Shown here: piece after piece, positions 12,564 through 24,252 of the stretch | Position numbering within the stretch: the stretch's first letter is position 1 | How the letters are laid out: the number at the start of each line of letters is the position of its first letter | Origin: Deinandra increscens subsp. villosa | Taxonomy: Eukaryota; Streptophyta; Magnoliopsida; Asterales; Asteraceae | Length of the DNA: 64,000 bases | NCBI GenBank assembly: GCA_039602395.1 | Contig: JBCNJP010000003.1 | Span: 28,622,140 to 28,686,139 of the forward strand | Reading direction: 5' to 3' | Notes under the pieces: model-generated | The model's input: only the letters and a program-made list of their open reading frames with translations | Databases searched by the model: none | Told to the model about the DNA's origin: nothing | Program-made: the position numbers and the translations under genes

Positions 12564-13826
12564 TGTCACTCCCCCAAATAACCACTAACGGAGTTTATAC
12601 CGTTAAGGGGTGCGGCTAGACCAGGATCCACAACCATTAGTTACAAATACTAAATGAATCAGAGTTAGTTCAAAAATCAGTTATAAAGTAAAGTCTCAAA
12701 TACAACGCAGCGGAATAAAATATTGTCTTAGCACTAACCACGTGCTTTACATAATCATTGTTTTAAAATTCGCAAGTTTAGTTTAAACAAAGATAAATAT
12801 CTTCTCGTGCCATGCCAACCTCCAGCGGATACTCCTTAGCGATCTGCAAAAGTTTAAACCACGCAAGTGTCAACCTAACGGTTGGTGAGTTCACAGTGGG
12901 CTTGTCACGCAGCGGCCCGGTCTAATAATCATAATCGTATGAACGTATCCTTATGTACATTTTATTTGTGAAAAGCAATGCTTGTGTTAATCAGAATCAT
13001 AGTATCGTGGTTTAGTAAAAGCGTTGTCCGTAACCTACGTTATCGGGTATGTACTAGTTTTGTATAGTTAAAGTGCTCAACCGATATCGCGGGTAGCTAA
13101 TCCGTTGTTCCATGCACTAAGGAAGTTTGCACCAAAGCTAACTATAATTTATTGTAGTGGTCGTGCCATCTAGTACTGCGGACCTACGTCATCGCGGATT
13201 TGCCTCCCCCGTGTCCTCTCGGGATCACGGTCAGATAGGCTGATATTGTACCTCCGTGCACTCCCCGTGCCACGGGGCAGAGTTTGTCAAACTCCAGTAG
13301 ATCTACCCAACATCCCCTCGCTTTACAATTAATGGTACAATTTAGTTGAGGACTTTTAAGTTTTCAAGGCATCCTTAGAAATCATGTGATATCATGTGGT
13401 TTAGACTTTAACCTACGCTAGCCATATTAAAACGGTTTTCGTTTCAGAAATAGTTTGTTAAGTTTCACAAGTGTCTCCCATAAAACACTTCAAGTTCATC
13501 CAATGGGTGTCGAGCACTCCGAGTTTTCACATTCATCAGGGAGGTGCCTCGCACTCTCGAGTTTGTCAGCATTGTTTTACTTTTAGTTGATCGGTGTGAC
13601 CCAAACGGGTTCACGGTAATTGGGTTAGTGACACTCACCTTTGGTTGCACTGCTACACTTGCTAATATTCCAAGTATGCTTAATGAAGACCTATGAACAC
13701 GTTTAGGTCTTAAGTATTAGTTTTGTGTCTATTCTTTACTTAACGTCACTATGGCCCATAACACGGCACGTTGGAACTATGACTCGACATACAGACACAC
13801 GACACCGATGGTTGATCATCAACAAG

Positions 13827-14470
13827 CACTACGTCAAAAAGTGGCTTTGGCCACGGTTTTTTTAATAACGCATAGCCACTGTTTTGAAAAAAGCGTGGCC
13901 AAAGGTAAGAAATTCTCGTTTTAGCCACACATATTGTGTACCCGTGGCCAAATATATAGCCTTTGGACCCTTTTAGCCACGTATTTTTTTGTTTATGTGA
14001 CAACAACAATCAGGTGCAGTGGCTTTAGCCACTGTTTTACAAAAACATGTGGCACTTATTTGTCACACTTAAAAAAGAGTGGCGAAATGCACCAAACGGC
14101 CACGGAATTTTTATGATTTTTTATTCGTGTGACCAAAAAGGAATGTATAGCCACGCTTAAATAATGTTGTGTGACGGAAGAGTAGATTTTATTACTTAGT
14201 AAATTAAAATAAAACAAAACTATTTATGCGTGGCTAAATGTGAGCAATGGCCACGCTTTTTACTTAGTTATGTGGCTAAAAGCTAGTACATATGGCCACT
14301 GTTATTAGGTTGTGTGACTAAATATTAGATGACTAATGGTCACGGTAGGTTGTGAGTGACAAAAATCTATTACCTATGGCCACATATATTAACCGTGACT
14401 AAATGGTAGGTTGTGAGTGACAAAAATGTATTTTATGGTCACGGTAAAATATTAAATGCGTGGCGAAAAA
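13827..14470. repeat. Left terminal and subterminal repeats of copy B
   Basis: The terminal CACTACGTCAAAA is followed by about 640 bp of alternating GTGGC(T/C)AAA and TAGCCAC motifs in both orientations, the arrangement that CACTA TNPA proteins bind. Copy C keeps the part from about 14130 onward. Confidence 0.85.
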
Positions 14471-14655
14471 TAGAAGATTTGTTTCCCTCTAAAACAACGC
14501 GCTTTTTTCAATTGTACCATTAATTCGAGCGGGTTAAAATCTGCTACCCTATATATCATCATCATTGTTATTTTCCTTTTTACCGCCATCCCTTTCTTGA
14601 TCTCAAATTCTCTACACCAATTCTCTCAAATTCTCTACACCAATTCTTGTATCAA

Positions 14656-15066
14656 ATGGCCGATAATCAACGCTCCCTTAATTACTGGTATGTGAAGCAT
14701 AACCGTATTTTTTTGGTTTACAGTAACAGGAGAAGAAGATCCTTCAAGTCCCACAAATCTGTGATTAAACACAACGATGAGAACATCCTGAAGCAACTAT
14801 ATGCGCAGAAGATTCCTGATTGTTTTGCCTACCATGTTGAGACAGCGAAATTATTTCGTGTCCTTGATACAAAATTCAATGAACCTGAAGAAGAAGATGA
14901 AGAAGAAGATGAAGAAGATCATGAAGAAGCAGATGAAGCAGATGAAGAAGAAGAAGAAGAAGAAGAAGAAGAAGAAGAAGATGATGATGATGATGATCAT
15001 GATGATGACGATGCAAGTTCATCAGGATCATACATATCCGAAGATTGCAGTGATCCGGATTATTAA
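14656..15066 (+). CDS. Polyacidic accessory protein of the CACTA element
   Basis: 136 aa from the ATG at 14656, inside the element 0.8 kb from its left end. The N-terminal half has a basic patch (RRRRSFKSHKS) and a segment resembling a small folded domain (ILKQLYAQKIPDCFAYHVET). The C-terminal half is almost pure Asp/Glu for about 45 residues and ends in a Ser/Asp-rich tail. The GAA/GAT repeat could be microsatellite expansion. I recognise no family. Acidic tails of this kind often contact basic proteins or chromatin, but that is inference only. A TC-rich leader with a TATATATC box lies just upstream (14545-14640). Confidence 0.5.
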   Translation: MADNQRSLNYWYVKHNRIFLVYSNRRRRSFKSHKSVIKHNDENILKQLYAQKIPDCFAYHVETAKLFRVLDTKFNEPEEEDEEEDEEDHEEADEADEEEEEEEEEEEEDDDDDDHDDDDASSSGSYISEDCSDPDY

Positions 15067-15360
15067 TTAATGGATGTTTGTGTTGAATTATGAACAAATT
15101 AAGAACACTGTTTTATATGTTTATTTTTAGTTATGATATTATCTTGTGATATGGCCACTCATATTAAACATTGGTTGCGTGACAAATTATGACAAATGGT
15201 CACGGTATATTAATTTTAGGTGGCTAAAAGAAGAATACCAACAGTGTACGGCGCTTGTAATCATTACTATTTCATTTACTTTATCTTTCAAATCTCCATC
15301 TACCACGCCCCTCGAGTATCGATATATACTATCTCTGTATCAGTTTTCATCATCATCTCC

Positions 15361-15960
15361 ACCATGACCCTTTTCTCCCAGTCTTTCTCTCTCTGTTTTT
15401 CGTCCATCATCGACGGCAAAAAATGTGGAATTGGCATCATCCGTATGTGGAAAACGGTAAGTTATCATCTTCACCACTGAAATTCGATTGAAATTTTCGT
15501 CTCAGATTTGGTAATTTTATCATGTGCAGGGAAAGATTGCACTCTGTATCTCCTGCGAGCAGATTTTAAGTTATTGTGGAAACCATGGAGACGAGGAGTC
15601 TCTAATGGTTCATACAAATGCTTTACTGAGAGCAGATTTTAAGTTATTGTGTAATTCTATAAGAGTCAGCAGTAAGGGCACATGTTGAGGTTTGCAGGAC
15701 TTGTATTCTTCAGGTGCTTCTCTCCCTTCTGGCCCCACGAGCCTGATTTTTCTTCGGCCACTTCTTCTCCCTTTTGGCCCCATGAACCCGATTTATCTTC
15801 AGCCACTTCTTCACCATTTTCAGTTGATCATAAGCAATTGCATGTGAGAAAGCAAAGAGGGACTTGTTCTCTCTTTTCACTTGATCAGAAGCAAGTGCAT
15901 GTGAGAAAGCAAAAGAGGGATTTTTCTTCAGCCGCTTCTTCTCCATTTTAAGTTAGTAGT
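15361..15960 (+). CDS. Possible spliced small ORF with WPHEPD peptide repeats
   Basis: An ATG at 15364 opens a short exon ending at a GTAAGT donor (15459). A TGTGCAG acceptor at 15523-15529 follows. A separate frame at 15682-15951 contains SPFWPHEPDFSSATS twice and a VRKQ-containing unit twice. Copy C has a comparable leader exon with a GTAAGT donor (38790-38840), so the 5' part may be a shared untranslated exon. Coding status is uncertain. Confidence 0.25.
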
Positions 15961-16250
15961 TTTTCAGTTGTAATTTTATAGATCAATGTATTAATGGAAT
16001 CATAACCTTTGGATTATGTATGTAATTGTGTTTGTTAAAGCAGCAGTTGATTTTGTTTGTTTATTTTTGACTTTTATTGACTCTGGTTTGGTCAAAGAGA
16101 GGAGACCTGCAGGCACAATCAAAAAAAGGAAACACTTGACTCAAAATTAAGATCCATAATTATATATATTCCAGAATACATAAAGAAAAAAAACAAATAT
16201 TGTTGATACTGTAGTTTGCTAAGATTCAAAAACATTACAATGATGATCAA

Positions 16251-19200
16251 TTAATCGGTGGTTTTTCGTAATATCATTCCAGTACAGTCAGCTCTATGGT
16301 AAACATTGTGACGTGCATCTACGGATGGCAATACATTATCGTTGTGAGGAAAAACTACCGTACTAAATTCTTCATTGGCATCGTCTTCATAATAATCTCT
16401 GTAATTTCTGGGAGGTGTCATAAAGACAATATGCAGTTTTTTATCCAGCTGGTCTTTGACGTAAAACAACTGTTGTGCTTGTGACGCGAAAATGAACGGG
16501 TCCTCCTTGTGACCTAGTCTTTTAAGGTTGACCAAAGTGTAACCAAGACTATCTTTTTTGACCCCCTGTGTATTCTCAACCCAGTCGCACATAAATAGAG
16601 GGATGGTTTTAATATGGTAATCTAGTAGCCATATCTCTTTTAAAACCCCATAGTAAGGTTTTTTTCCATAGGTTAAGACCTCGTTAGAGATGTGCATGTC
16701 ATTTACCTCTACACCAACCCCGCTGTTCTGGTAAACCCTACCGTCTCGAGATTTTGTACGAAATGAATAGCCATTGATGTCATATACTTCATATTTCCTC
16801 ACGCTTCTGTGCGGACCATGTGAAATCCACCTAACGGTCTCTGATATAGTTTCTGGGGACTCCGCCATCTCCTTTTCAACCTGAAATTCATAGTAGGTTC
16901 ATCAGGAGAGTTCATTAGGAATAGGAAGATTATAGCTCTTCCAAAAATAAAATAAAGTTGTTCCGGACAACTCAGGTCAGTTGTTCCGGAAAGTTACAGT
17001 TCATCCGGAATTAAAACTATAAGAAAAATAGTTTCAGTTCACCAGGAAGGTTATAGTTCATCCGGATAGAAAATAGAGTTATTCCGGACAACTCAGGTCA
17101 GTTGTTCCGGAAAGTTACAGTTCATCCGGAATTAAAACTATAAGAAAAATAGTTTCAGTTGATCACCAGGAAGGTTATAGTTCATCCGGATAGAAAATAG
17201 AGTTATCCCGGACAAGTCAGGTCACTTGTTCCGGAAAGTTACAGTTCATCCGGAATTAAAACTATAAGAAAATAGTTTCAGTTCACCAGGAAGGTTATAG
17301 TTCATCCGGATAGAAAATAGAGTTGTTCCGGACAACTCAGGTCAGTTGTTCAGGAAAGTTACAGTTCATCCGGAATTAAAACAATAAGCAAATTTAGCTG
17401 ACCTTGTTGCGTAACCATTTACCAAATGTTGTGCTCTGCTTCTTAGTAAGGTCATTTAGTCTACTACCAGGATGTTCCTTTTCCAAAAATTTCATGTGTT
17501 CTCTGCAATTACATGAATTGAAGTTATCTATAAAAGTTTATAATTAATTAAACAGATAAAAAAAGGTTAATAATCTAAATTACTTACTCGATATAATGCT
17601 CAATTTCAGGCGTATTTAGCAACACAAATAAATGCGCTTTCGATAGGAGCTCTGGAGAGACTTCAACTGATCTACCAGCTGACCCAGGACTTCCATCCGC
17701 ACTGCTATGCTTTTTAGTTGGAACACCAATAGTTGTGATGTTTTTTTGGTATTCGCTGAGAAACTCAATCGTTTCTTCTACAATGTTCTCCTCAGCAATG
17801 CACCCTTCTGGATAAGTTTTGTTTCTCACGTGGCCCTTAATTACCTTCATACACCTTTCAAATGGATACATCCATCGAAAGCATATTGGGCCACATAATT
17901 TTACCTCCCTAGTAAGGTGCACCGTCAAATGAAGCATAACATCAAAAAATGATGGCGGGAAATATTTCTCAAGCAGGCATAGTGTGACACAAAGATCTTC
18001 TTGCAATTTGTCTAGCTCTTCGACGTTGATCTCTTTGCTGCATATTGATTTGAAAAAAAAACAGAGCCTTATAATAGCATATCTTGTCGGTTCAGGCATG
18101 ACTGACCGAATTGCAATTGGCAGAAACTGTTGCATCAGCATATGATAGTCATGTGACTTGAGCCCCACAAGTTTCTTGTCCTTTAGACTAACCAAACTAG
18201 AAAAGTTAGAACAATAGCCTTGTGGAACCTTCAAGTTATACAACGTGTCACAAAACTTTTCCTTTTCATCTTTTTGTAACGTGTAACACGCTGCAGGAAG
18301 TACTATGTTGTTCTTGTTCTGTTTAGGCTGCAACTCTGGTCTTAACCCCAAAAAGTTCAGATCCTTTCTCGCTTTCAGTCCATCCTTCGTCTTTCCGGGA
18401 AGGTTGAGCAGAGTTCCAACAAGACTCTCAGCCACATTCTTTTCAATATGCATGAAATCAATGCAATGTTGGACACTATTATGCCTCCAGTATCTAAGTC
18501 TTCGAAACCATATATTGAATTTCTTCCAATATGGTGGCTTCTCTTTGTTCTTTCTTTTTCTCTTATCAATCTTCCCCCCTCTTCCGGTTGAGGTCTCTGG
18601 GATTTCTGAATCAGTACACCTTAATCCCTTTCCCCATTTGTTGCTGATAAGTTGAACTTCTTCGTATATCTGTTCTCCGGTCATAGGATCAGCAGCAACT
18701 TCCAACTCTTGTTTACCATTGAAGGCCTCTGTTTGCTTTCGGAAGGGATGCGTATATGGTAGATATCTTCTGTGACCAGCATAACACTGCTTGGCTGAGA
18801 AAGGAAGCCTAATGCATTTAGTTTCTTCCCGACATACCACACAACCACGGAATCCACTGTACGGGCAACCACAAAGTGTACCAAGTGCAGGGTAGTCATT
18901 AATCGTCCATAAAACAACTGCACGCAAAGTAAACTGTTCTTGCGCATACGCATCATATGTTTCCACACCTGCCTCGAATAACAGCTCTAAGTCATCAATT
19001 AATGGTTCCAAAAACACATCAATATCGTTTCCAGGCGCTCCCGATATTAATAACGAAAGCATGATGAACTTTCTTTTCATACACAACCATGGTGGAAGGT
19101 TGTAAATGACAGATAGAACCGGCCACACACTGTGATTTCTGTTACCTCTATTTACGTCGACCCCATCAGTTGAAATGCCAAGACGAAGACTTCTAGGATC

Positions 19201-20097
19201 GTCAGCGATTTCGGGATATTTGTCATCGATGGCTTTCCATGCCGGTGAATCGGATGGGTGTCGTAACACACCGGGTGTTTTGGAACTGGTGGCATGCCAT
19301 CTTAGATCCTCCGCTGTGGTTTTCACTTGAAACAGTCGTTTCAATCTTGGAATGATGGGGAAATACCACATTACCTTTGCAGGAGTATTGTCGTATAGTT
19401 TCTTAGTCCTCTCATCCACCTTCCACCTGGACTCACCACAAGTTGGACATACAGTTAGGTCCTTGTTCTCCTTCCTGTACAGAATACAATCATTGATACA
19501 CACATGTATCTTGGTGTACCCTGCACCCATTGACTTCAAAATCTTCTTGGCCTCATATGTATTCTTCACAATCTCATTACCTTCAGGTAGCATCTGTTTC
19601 AGCAAAACTAAAAGTTCATTAAAAAATTTATCTGATCCCCCATGCTTAGTCTTCAAGTTCAGTAGTTGAACCAAGGCAGATAACTTTGTGAAGGTATGGC
19701 ATCCTTCATACAGAGGCTTCTCAGCATCCATGAGTCGTTCTTGAAACTTCTCATGGTCCTCATCGAAATTTTCTTCAGTAGCTCTGACCATTTTTATTGT
19801 TTCGGCTGCATCCAATGGAACTCCGGAATCGAAAAATGATTCCGTGTGAAGCTCCTCTCCTGCGGGCTCGTCTATCTCTCCATGTTTAATCCACCTTCTA
19901 TAAGTCTGATCGAATCCCTTTGAAAATAAATGAAATTCTACATCATCAACCTTAAAAGAGTAATGGTTTAGACAATTAACACAGGGACATGGAATTTCAT
20001 TACTCTCCAAATTGGTAACTGCAAACAATAAGAATGATTTAACTCCATCGGCATATGATTGCGTGGTTCTACTGGTTTTCATCCAAGACTTATCCAT
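16251..20097 (-). CDS. CACTA transposase, TNPD/TNP2 type, three exons
   Basis: Exons are 20097-17588, 17502-17403 and 16880-16251. The donors (GTAAGT, GTCAGC) and acceptors (GCAG, TCAG) keep one frame of 1079 aa. The domain order matches plant En/Spm transposases. An N-terminal transposase-associated domain has a CPCVNC motif (residues 37-42), and a second CxxC follows (VCPTC, 216-220). The TNP2 catalytic region includes LRLGISTDG (304-312), APGNDID (354-360) and FMHIEKNV (548-555), whose D, D and E are plausible catalytic acids. DUF4218 covers about 640-780 (SHDYHMLMQ at 648-656). DUF4216 lies in exon 3. It cuts and joins element ends together with the TNPA-type protein, in the nucleus. No stop or frameshift is visible. 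The second intron is filled with TTCATCCGGA repeats. Confidence 0.92.
16881..17402. repeat. TTCATCCGGA tandem repeats in a transposase intron
   Basis: About four units of roughly 125 bp. Each contains GTTCATCCGGATAG, GTTGTTCCGGA and GTTCATCCGGAATTAA. They are related in core sequence to the arrays in introns of the TNPA-like genes. Confidence 0.85.
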
Positions 20098-21060
20098 GTT
20101 TGTTTTGCTAACAGATACAACAACAAATTCTGTCGATTGATATGTGAACCTGTTTATTGGAGAAGTAATAGGACGGAGGGAAAATTCTGTCGATTGATAT
20201 GTGAAATTTTCAATTGAGTTCGCTCTAATTTACCCCGCCTCTTTTAAAATTGGAAAATTGGATTTTAATAATCCAAGTTATTACCAATTGGCCAATATTA
20301 ATCCCAATTTCAAAATTGGCCTACATTAATCCCAATTATTAAGGTGTTGGATTTCATTGGACCCCCGTTAAGTTTTCCTTAACTCCGTTAGTTTTTTGCT
20401 GACGTGGCACTGATTAATAAAAGCCACGTGGCTGCCACGTCAGCAAAAAACTAACGGAGTTAAGGAAAACTTAACGGGGGTCCAGTTAGAATCATATTTA
20501 AATAAATTAAAACGAAAATTACTCTTGATCCTGAGAAACTCTAGTTCATCCGGTTCTATTACTGAATAACTCTTTATAATCCTGAAGAACTCTAGTTCAT
20601 CTTCCCTCAATCCTCATGAACTCAGTGGGTAATTTTGACTTTCTTCGTTTAATTTTGACTTCTTAATTTGATTTTTGAGATCGTGTGACAGTAATTTCGG
20701 ATAATTTCAGATCGTGTGATTAAAATATTAGTGGTTTTTTGATATCTTGTAGGAATTTCAGTTGGAGAACGTGTGAAAATAATTTTTGTAGGATAACCAA
20801 AAGTCCAACAATTATAATGTGCAGTCCTCATGAACTCAGTGGGTAATTTTGAAATTAATCAAATAAGACCTATGGTATACTCTAGTGATTACACATCTGA
20901 TAAGACGCATACTCAAGTGATTTGCACATATAACCATACCACTTGATCAGTAATGAGAAACTTCTCACCTCCAACATCAAAACCTTTTCAAAATCCTTAT
21001 CAAACCTTTTCTCAAAATCCTTAAGAAACCCTTTCTCAAAACACTCAAATCCTTCTGAAA
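20098..21060. promoter_or_regulatory. Region between divergent CACTA genes
   Basis: It separates the minus-strand transposase from the plus-strand ORF at 21061. It is AT-rich, holds the foldback element at 20359-20483 and a few TTCATCCGG-type motifs (20545-20600), and has no credible coding frame. Promoters for both directions should lie here; that is inference from layout. Confidence 0.4.
20359..20483. repeat. Small foldback (MITE-like) element upstream of the transposase
   Basis: Two arms of about 51 bp, near-perfect inverse copies beginning GGACCCCCGTTAAG, surround a 23 bp centre. Each arm ends in TGACGTGGCA, which contains the ACGT core recognised by plant bZIP factors. It lies about 260 bp upstream of the transposase ATG. 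TTCATCCTGAAGAACTC-type repeats follow to about 20630. Confidence 0.75.
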
Positions 21061-21354
21061 ATGGCAAGCTTGAAAGAATTAGTTGAAGATTATTTGCAGA
21101 TAAAGATTGTTGCTACCCTGGACAGGTACGAGGTGATTATCAGGGCAGAGAGACAGAGTGTCTTAGACGGGATGGCCCTGCTCAACCAGGTACTTACAGA
21201 GCCACCAAGTCCATCAAGATACCAGATGGCTACTTTTCTGGTAGAAGAGATACGCGTCTCCGATGCCAGACTTCAAATGTTGGTTCAACAGAGGCAAGAA
21301 GCAATGAGTAGGCATTTGGAGTTGATGAAGGAGATGGAATCTAGGTTCCCGTGA
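21061..21354 (+). CDS. Small alpha-helical accessory ORF of the CACTA element
   Basis: 97 aa, ATG at 21061, preceded by an A-rich leader. The whole protein is predicted by eye to be helical, with heptad-like spacing of Leu/Val (MASLKELVEDYLQI..., then ARLQMLVQQRQEAMSRHLEL). It has no signal peptide or cysteines. I recognise no family. It is in frame, free of repeats, and lies between the two main CACTA genes. It could encode a coiled-coil partner protein, or be an upstream exon of the TNPA gene. Confidence 0.45.
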   Translation: MASLKELVEDYLQIKIVATLDRYEVIIRAERQSVLDGMALLNQVLTEPPSPSRYQMATFLVEEIRVSDARLQMLVQQRQEAMSRHLELMKEMESRFP

Positions 21355-22094
21355 ACCTCAACATGCAACTGCTCTGTTTCTTTTTTTTTTAGGAATGAAC
21401 ATGTAAATTAGGAAACAATTTTGTGTATGGAATTGGAATCAGTAGTATGAAATCCACTTATTGTTATATACTTGTTTATCTATATCTATTTTTGTTTATT
21501 AAATCAATCTGTTAAACAAAAACCCTAATCCTCGAAAACAGAGACGATCAAAAACCCTAAACACAAAAAAACAGAACCCCCATTTCCGATTGAAAGATGG
21601 AATTTTCATTTTCAAAATTAGAAAACTAGAAAACATGTTCAAATCAACTGTTTTCTATCTCTACATTACATTAGATTTCCGTCGACGATGCGTTGGAGCA
21701 GACGGCGACGGAGGTAACGGAGGAGAGGTCGAGCGGTTGTGCGTATAAACCCTAGAAAGTGAACGCCCATTTTCTTTTGTATATATTTGGAAAACGAAAA
21801 TATAAAACAGAAAACAGTAAAAAAGGTGTTTTCCATTTTTAGTTAAAATTTAGAAAACACTATTTTCTGTTTTCCTAGAAAACAGTAAAAAAGGTGTTTT
21901 CCATTTTTAGTTAAAATTCAGAAAACACTATTTTCTGTTTTCCTTGTTTTCTTGGAAAACAGAAATGGAAAACACCCCCTGTTTTCCACAACTAAACGCC
22001 CCCTTAAATTTTGGGGAATTATAATTCTAAATAAATTATATAAAAAGATTTAAGATAAAAATTAAATAATGGGTCAATTTGGGGTCAAATGGGT
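21355..22094. other. Non-coding stretch with a duplicated AAAACAG segment
   Basis: No gene. A unit of about 72 bp containing AAAACAGTAAAAAAGGTG and TTAGAAAACACTATTTTC is duplicated in tandem (about 21810-21955). Poly-purine ACAGAAAA motifs recur from 21535. Confidence 0.6.
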
Positions 22095-23660
22095 CAATTT
22101 GATGTGTTTAGGACCAATGAGTCCCAATAAGGTGTGTAAGTAACCAATAAGTTGTGTTTAGAACCAATGATGGCCCAATTGGTGTGTATGTAACCAATAA
22201 GTTGTGTTTAGAACCAATGATGGGCCAATAAGGTGTGTATGTAACAAATAAGTTGTGTTTAGGACCAATGGGACCCAATAAGGTGAGTTTAGGGGAAACG
22301 AGGGCCAGTTGGGACCAATGAGTCCCAGTAAGGTGTGTATGTAACCAATAGGCATGTTTAGGACCAATGATGGCCCAATAAGGTGTGTATGTAACCAATA
22401 AGCATGTTTAGGACCAATGATGGCCCAATAAGGTGTATGTAACCAATAAGTTGTGTTTAGGACCAATGAGACCCAATAAGGTGTGTTTAGGGGAAACGAG
22501 GGCCTGTTGGGACCAATGAGTCCCAGTAAGGTGTGTATGTAACCAATCAGCATGTTTAGGACCAATGATGGCCCAATAAGGTGTGTATTAAATAAAGTTG
22601 TGTTTAGGACCAATGAGACCCAATAAGGTGAGTTTAGGGGAAACGAGGGCCAGTTGGGACCAATGAGTCCCAGTAAGGTGTGTATGTAACCAATAGGCAT
22701 GTTTAGGACCAATGATGGCCCAATAAGGTGTGTATGTAACAAATAAGTTGTGTTTAGGACCAATGAGACCCAATAAGGTGTATGTAACAAATAAGTTGTG
22801 TTTAGGACCAATGAGACCCAATAAGGTGTATGTAACAAATAAGTTGTGTTTAGGACCAATGAGACCCAATAAGGTGTGTTTAGGGGAAACGAGGGCCTGT
22901 TGGGACCAATGAGTCCCAGTAAGGTGTGTATGTAACCAATAAGCATGTTTAGGAGCAATGATGGCCCAATAAGGTGTGTATGTAACAAATAAGTTTTGTT
23001 TAGGACCAATGAGACCCAATAAGGTGTGTTTAGGGGAAACGAGGGCCAGTTGGGGCCAATGAGTCCCAGTAGGGTGTGTTTAGGGGAAACGAGGGTCAGT
23101 TGGGACCAATGAGTCCCAATAAGGTGTGTATGTAACCAATAGGCATGTTTAGGAGCAATGATGGCCCAATAAGGTGTGTATGTAACCAATAAGCATGTTT
23201 AGGACCAATGAGTCCCAATAAGGTGTGTTTAGGGGAAACGAGGGCCATCTGGGACCAATTAGTCCCAATATTAAGGTGTGTATGACGTAACCAATAGGCA
23301 TATATGTTTAGGACCAATGATGGCCCAATAAGGTGTGTATCTACCAAATAAGTTGTGTTTAGGACCAATGAGACCCAATAAGGTGAGTTTAGGGGAAACG
23401 AGGGCCAATTGGGAGCAATTAGTCCCAATAAGGTGTGTATGTAACCAATAAGCATGTTTAGGACCAATGATGGCACAATAAGGTGTGTATGTAACAAATA
23501 AGTTGTGTTTAGGACCAATGAGACCCAATAAGGCGTGTTTAGGGGAAACGAGGGCCAGTTGGGACCAATGAGTCCCAGTAAGGTGTGTATGTAACCAATA
23601 AGCATGGTTAGGACCAATGACGGCCCAATAAGGTGTGTTTAGGGGCAATGAGGGTCATTT
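22095..23660. repeat. 50 bp minisatellite of CACTA copy B
   Basis: About 31 units near 50 bp, built on ACCAATGAGNCCCAATAAGG plus either GTGTGTATGTAACCAATAAG or GTGTTTAGGGGAAACGAGGG. Spacings of the GTTTAGGGGAAACGAG marker are 198, 147, 246, 150, 50, 149, 160 and 150 bp, so the higher-order period is mostly three units. Minus-strand frames stay open across much of it (for example 22158-23189). That reflects the repeat unit and I do not call it a gene. Confidence 0.95.
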
Positions 23661-24252
23661 TAGGATACAATTATCATTAAATTTATTGCTTAGTATTCCA
23701 TTTTACATTTAAAGATTATTTTAAAGGTATGTTTAAAATAAAGTTAAATACGATTTGCGTTCCTGTGGTTTGGTGGTTTTAACTTTTTGAGTCCATGTTA
23801 ACTCTTTAAAATTCAAGATAAATCGTATTAATTGAGTTTATATTAAATCCGATAAATGCTGTCACGTCCTTATTAGCTGAGATGTTTTCACCCGGATCGA
23901 TCCTATTAATCCCCAAATTACTTCCCACCATTTTTCAAATTTCCCAAAATTCATTGATCAGTTCCTATTCAACTCCCTCTAACCAAAACTTTATCACCAA
24001 AACGATTCATTACTCTCTTCTTCCATATATCACTAAAAGTTCATCTACCTAATTGATTGATCAGTTCCGGATTCATCACACTATCATCTTCAGAAGATCA
24101 CTACCTAATTCCCGTCAGTATATATTAATTTCACTGTCATCTTCAGTAGATCATTTTCATCTCAATTATTTCATCTTAATTATTCCATCGCATTTATTTC
24201 ATTAATTCTCTATTTATTTCACTGTCATCTACAGGATTCATCTGATTTAACA

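Noticed and set aside
13440..13826. Possible gene on the minus strand near the CACTA insertion
   Set aside because: The same sequence recurs in the LTR at 46860-47250, and both are LTR sequence without a conserved frame.
14801..15070. Overlapping frame rich in Lys and Met
   Set aside because: Shadow of the GAA/GAT repeat encoding the acidic protein. The frame that starts at 14656 has the non-repetitive N-terminal half.
18305..18655. Plus-strand frames inside the transposase gene
   Set aside because: Antisense shadows of the minus-strand TNPD coding sequence.
22158..23189. Minus-strand frame of 343 aa with HTHLIG and GPKHAYW repeats
   Set aside because: It lies wholly in the minisatellite and is open because the 50 bp unit lacks stops and the 150 bp period preserves frame. 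Other frames of the same array are open too.
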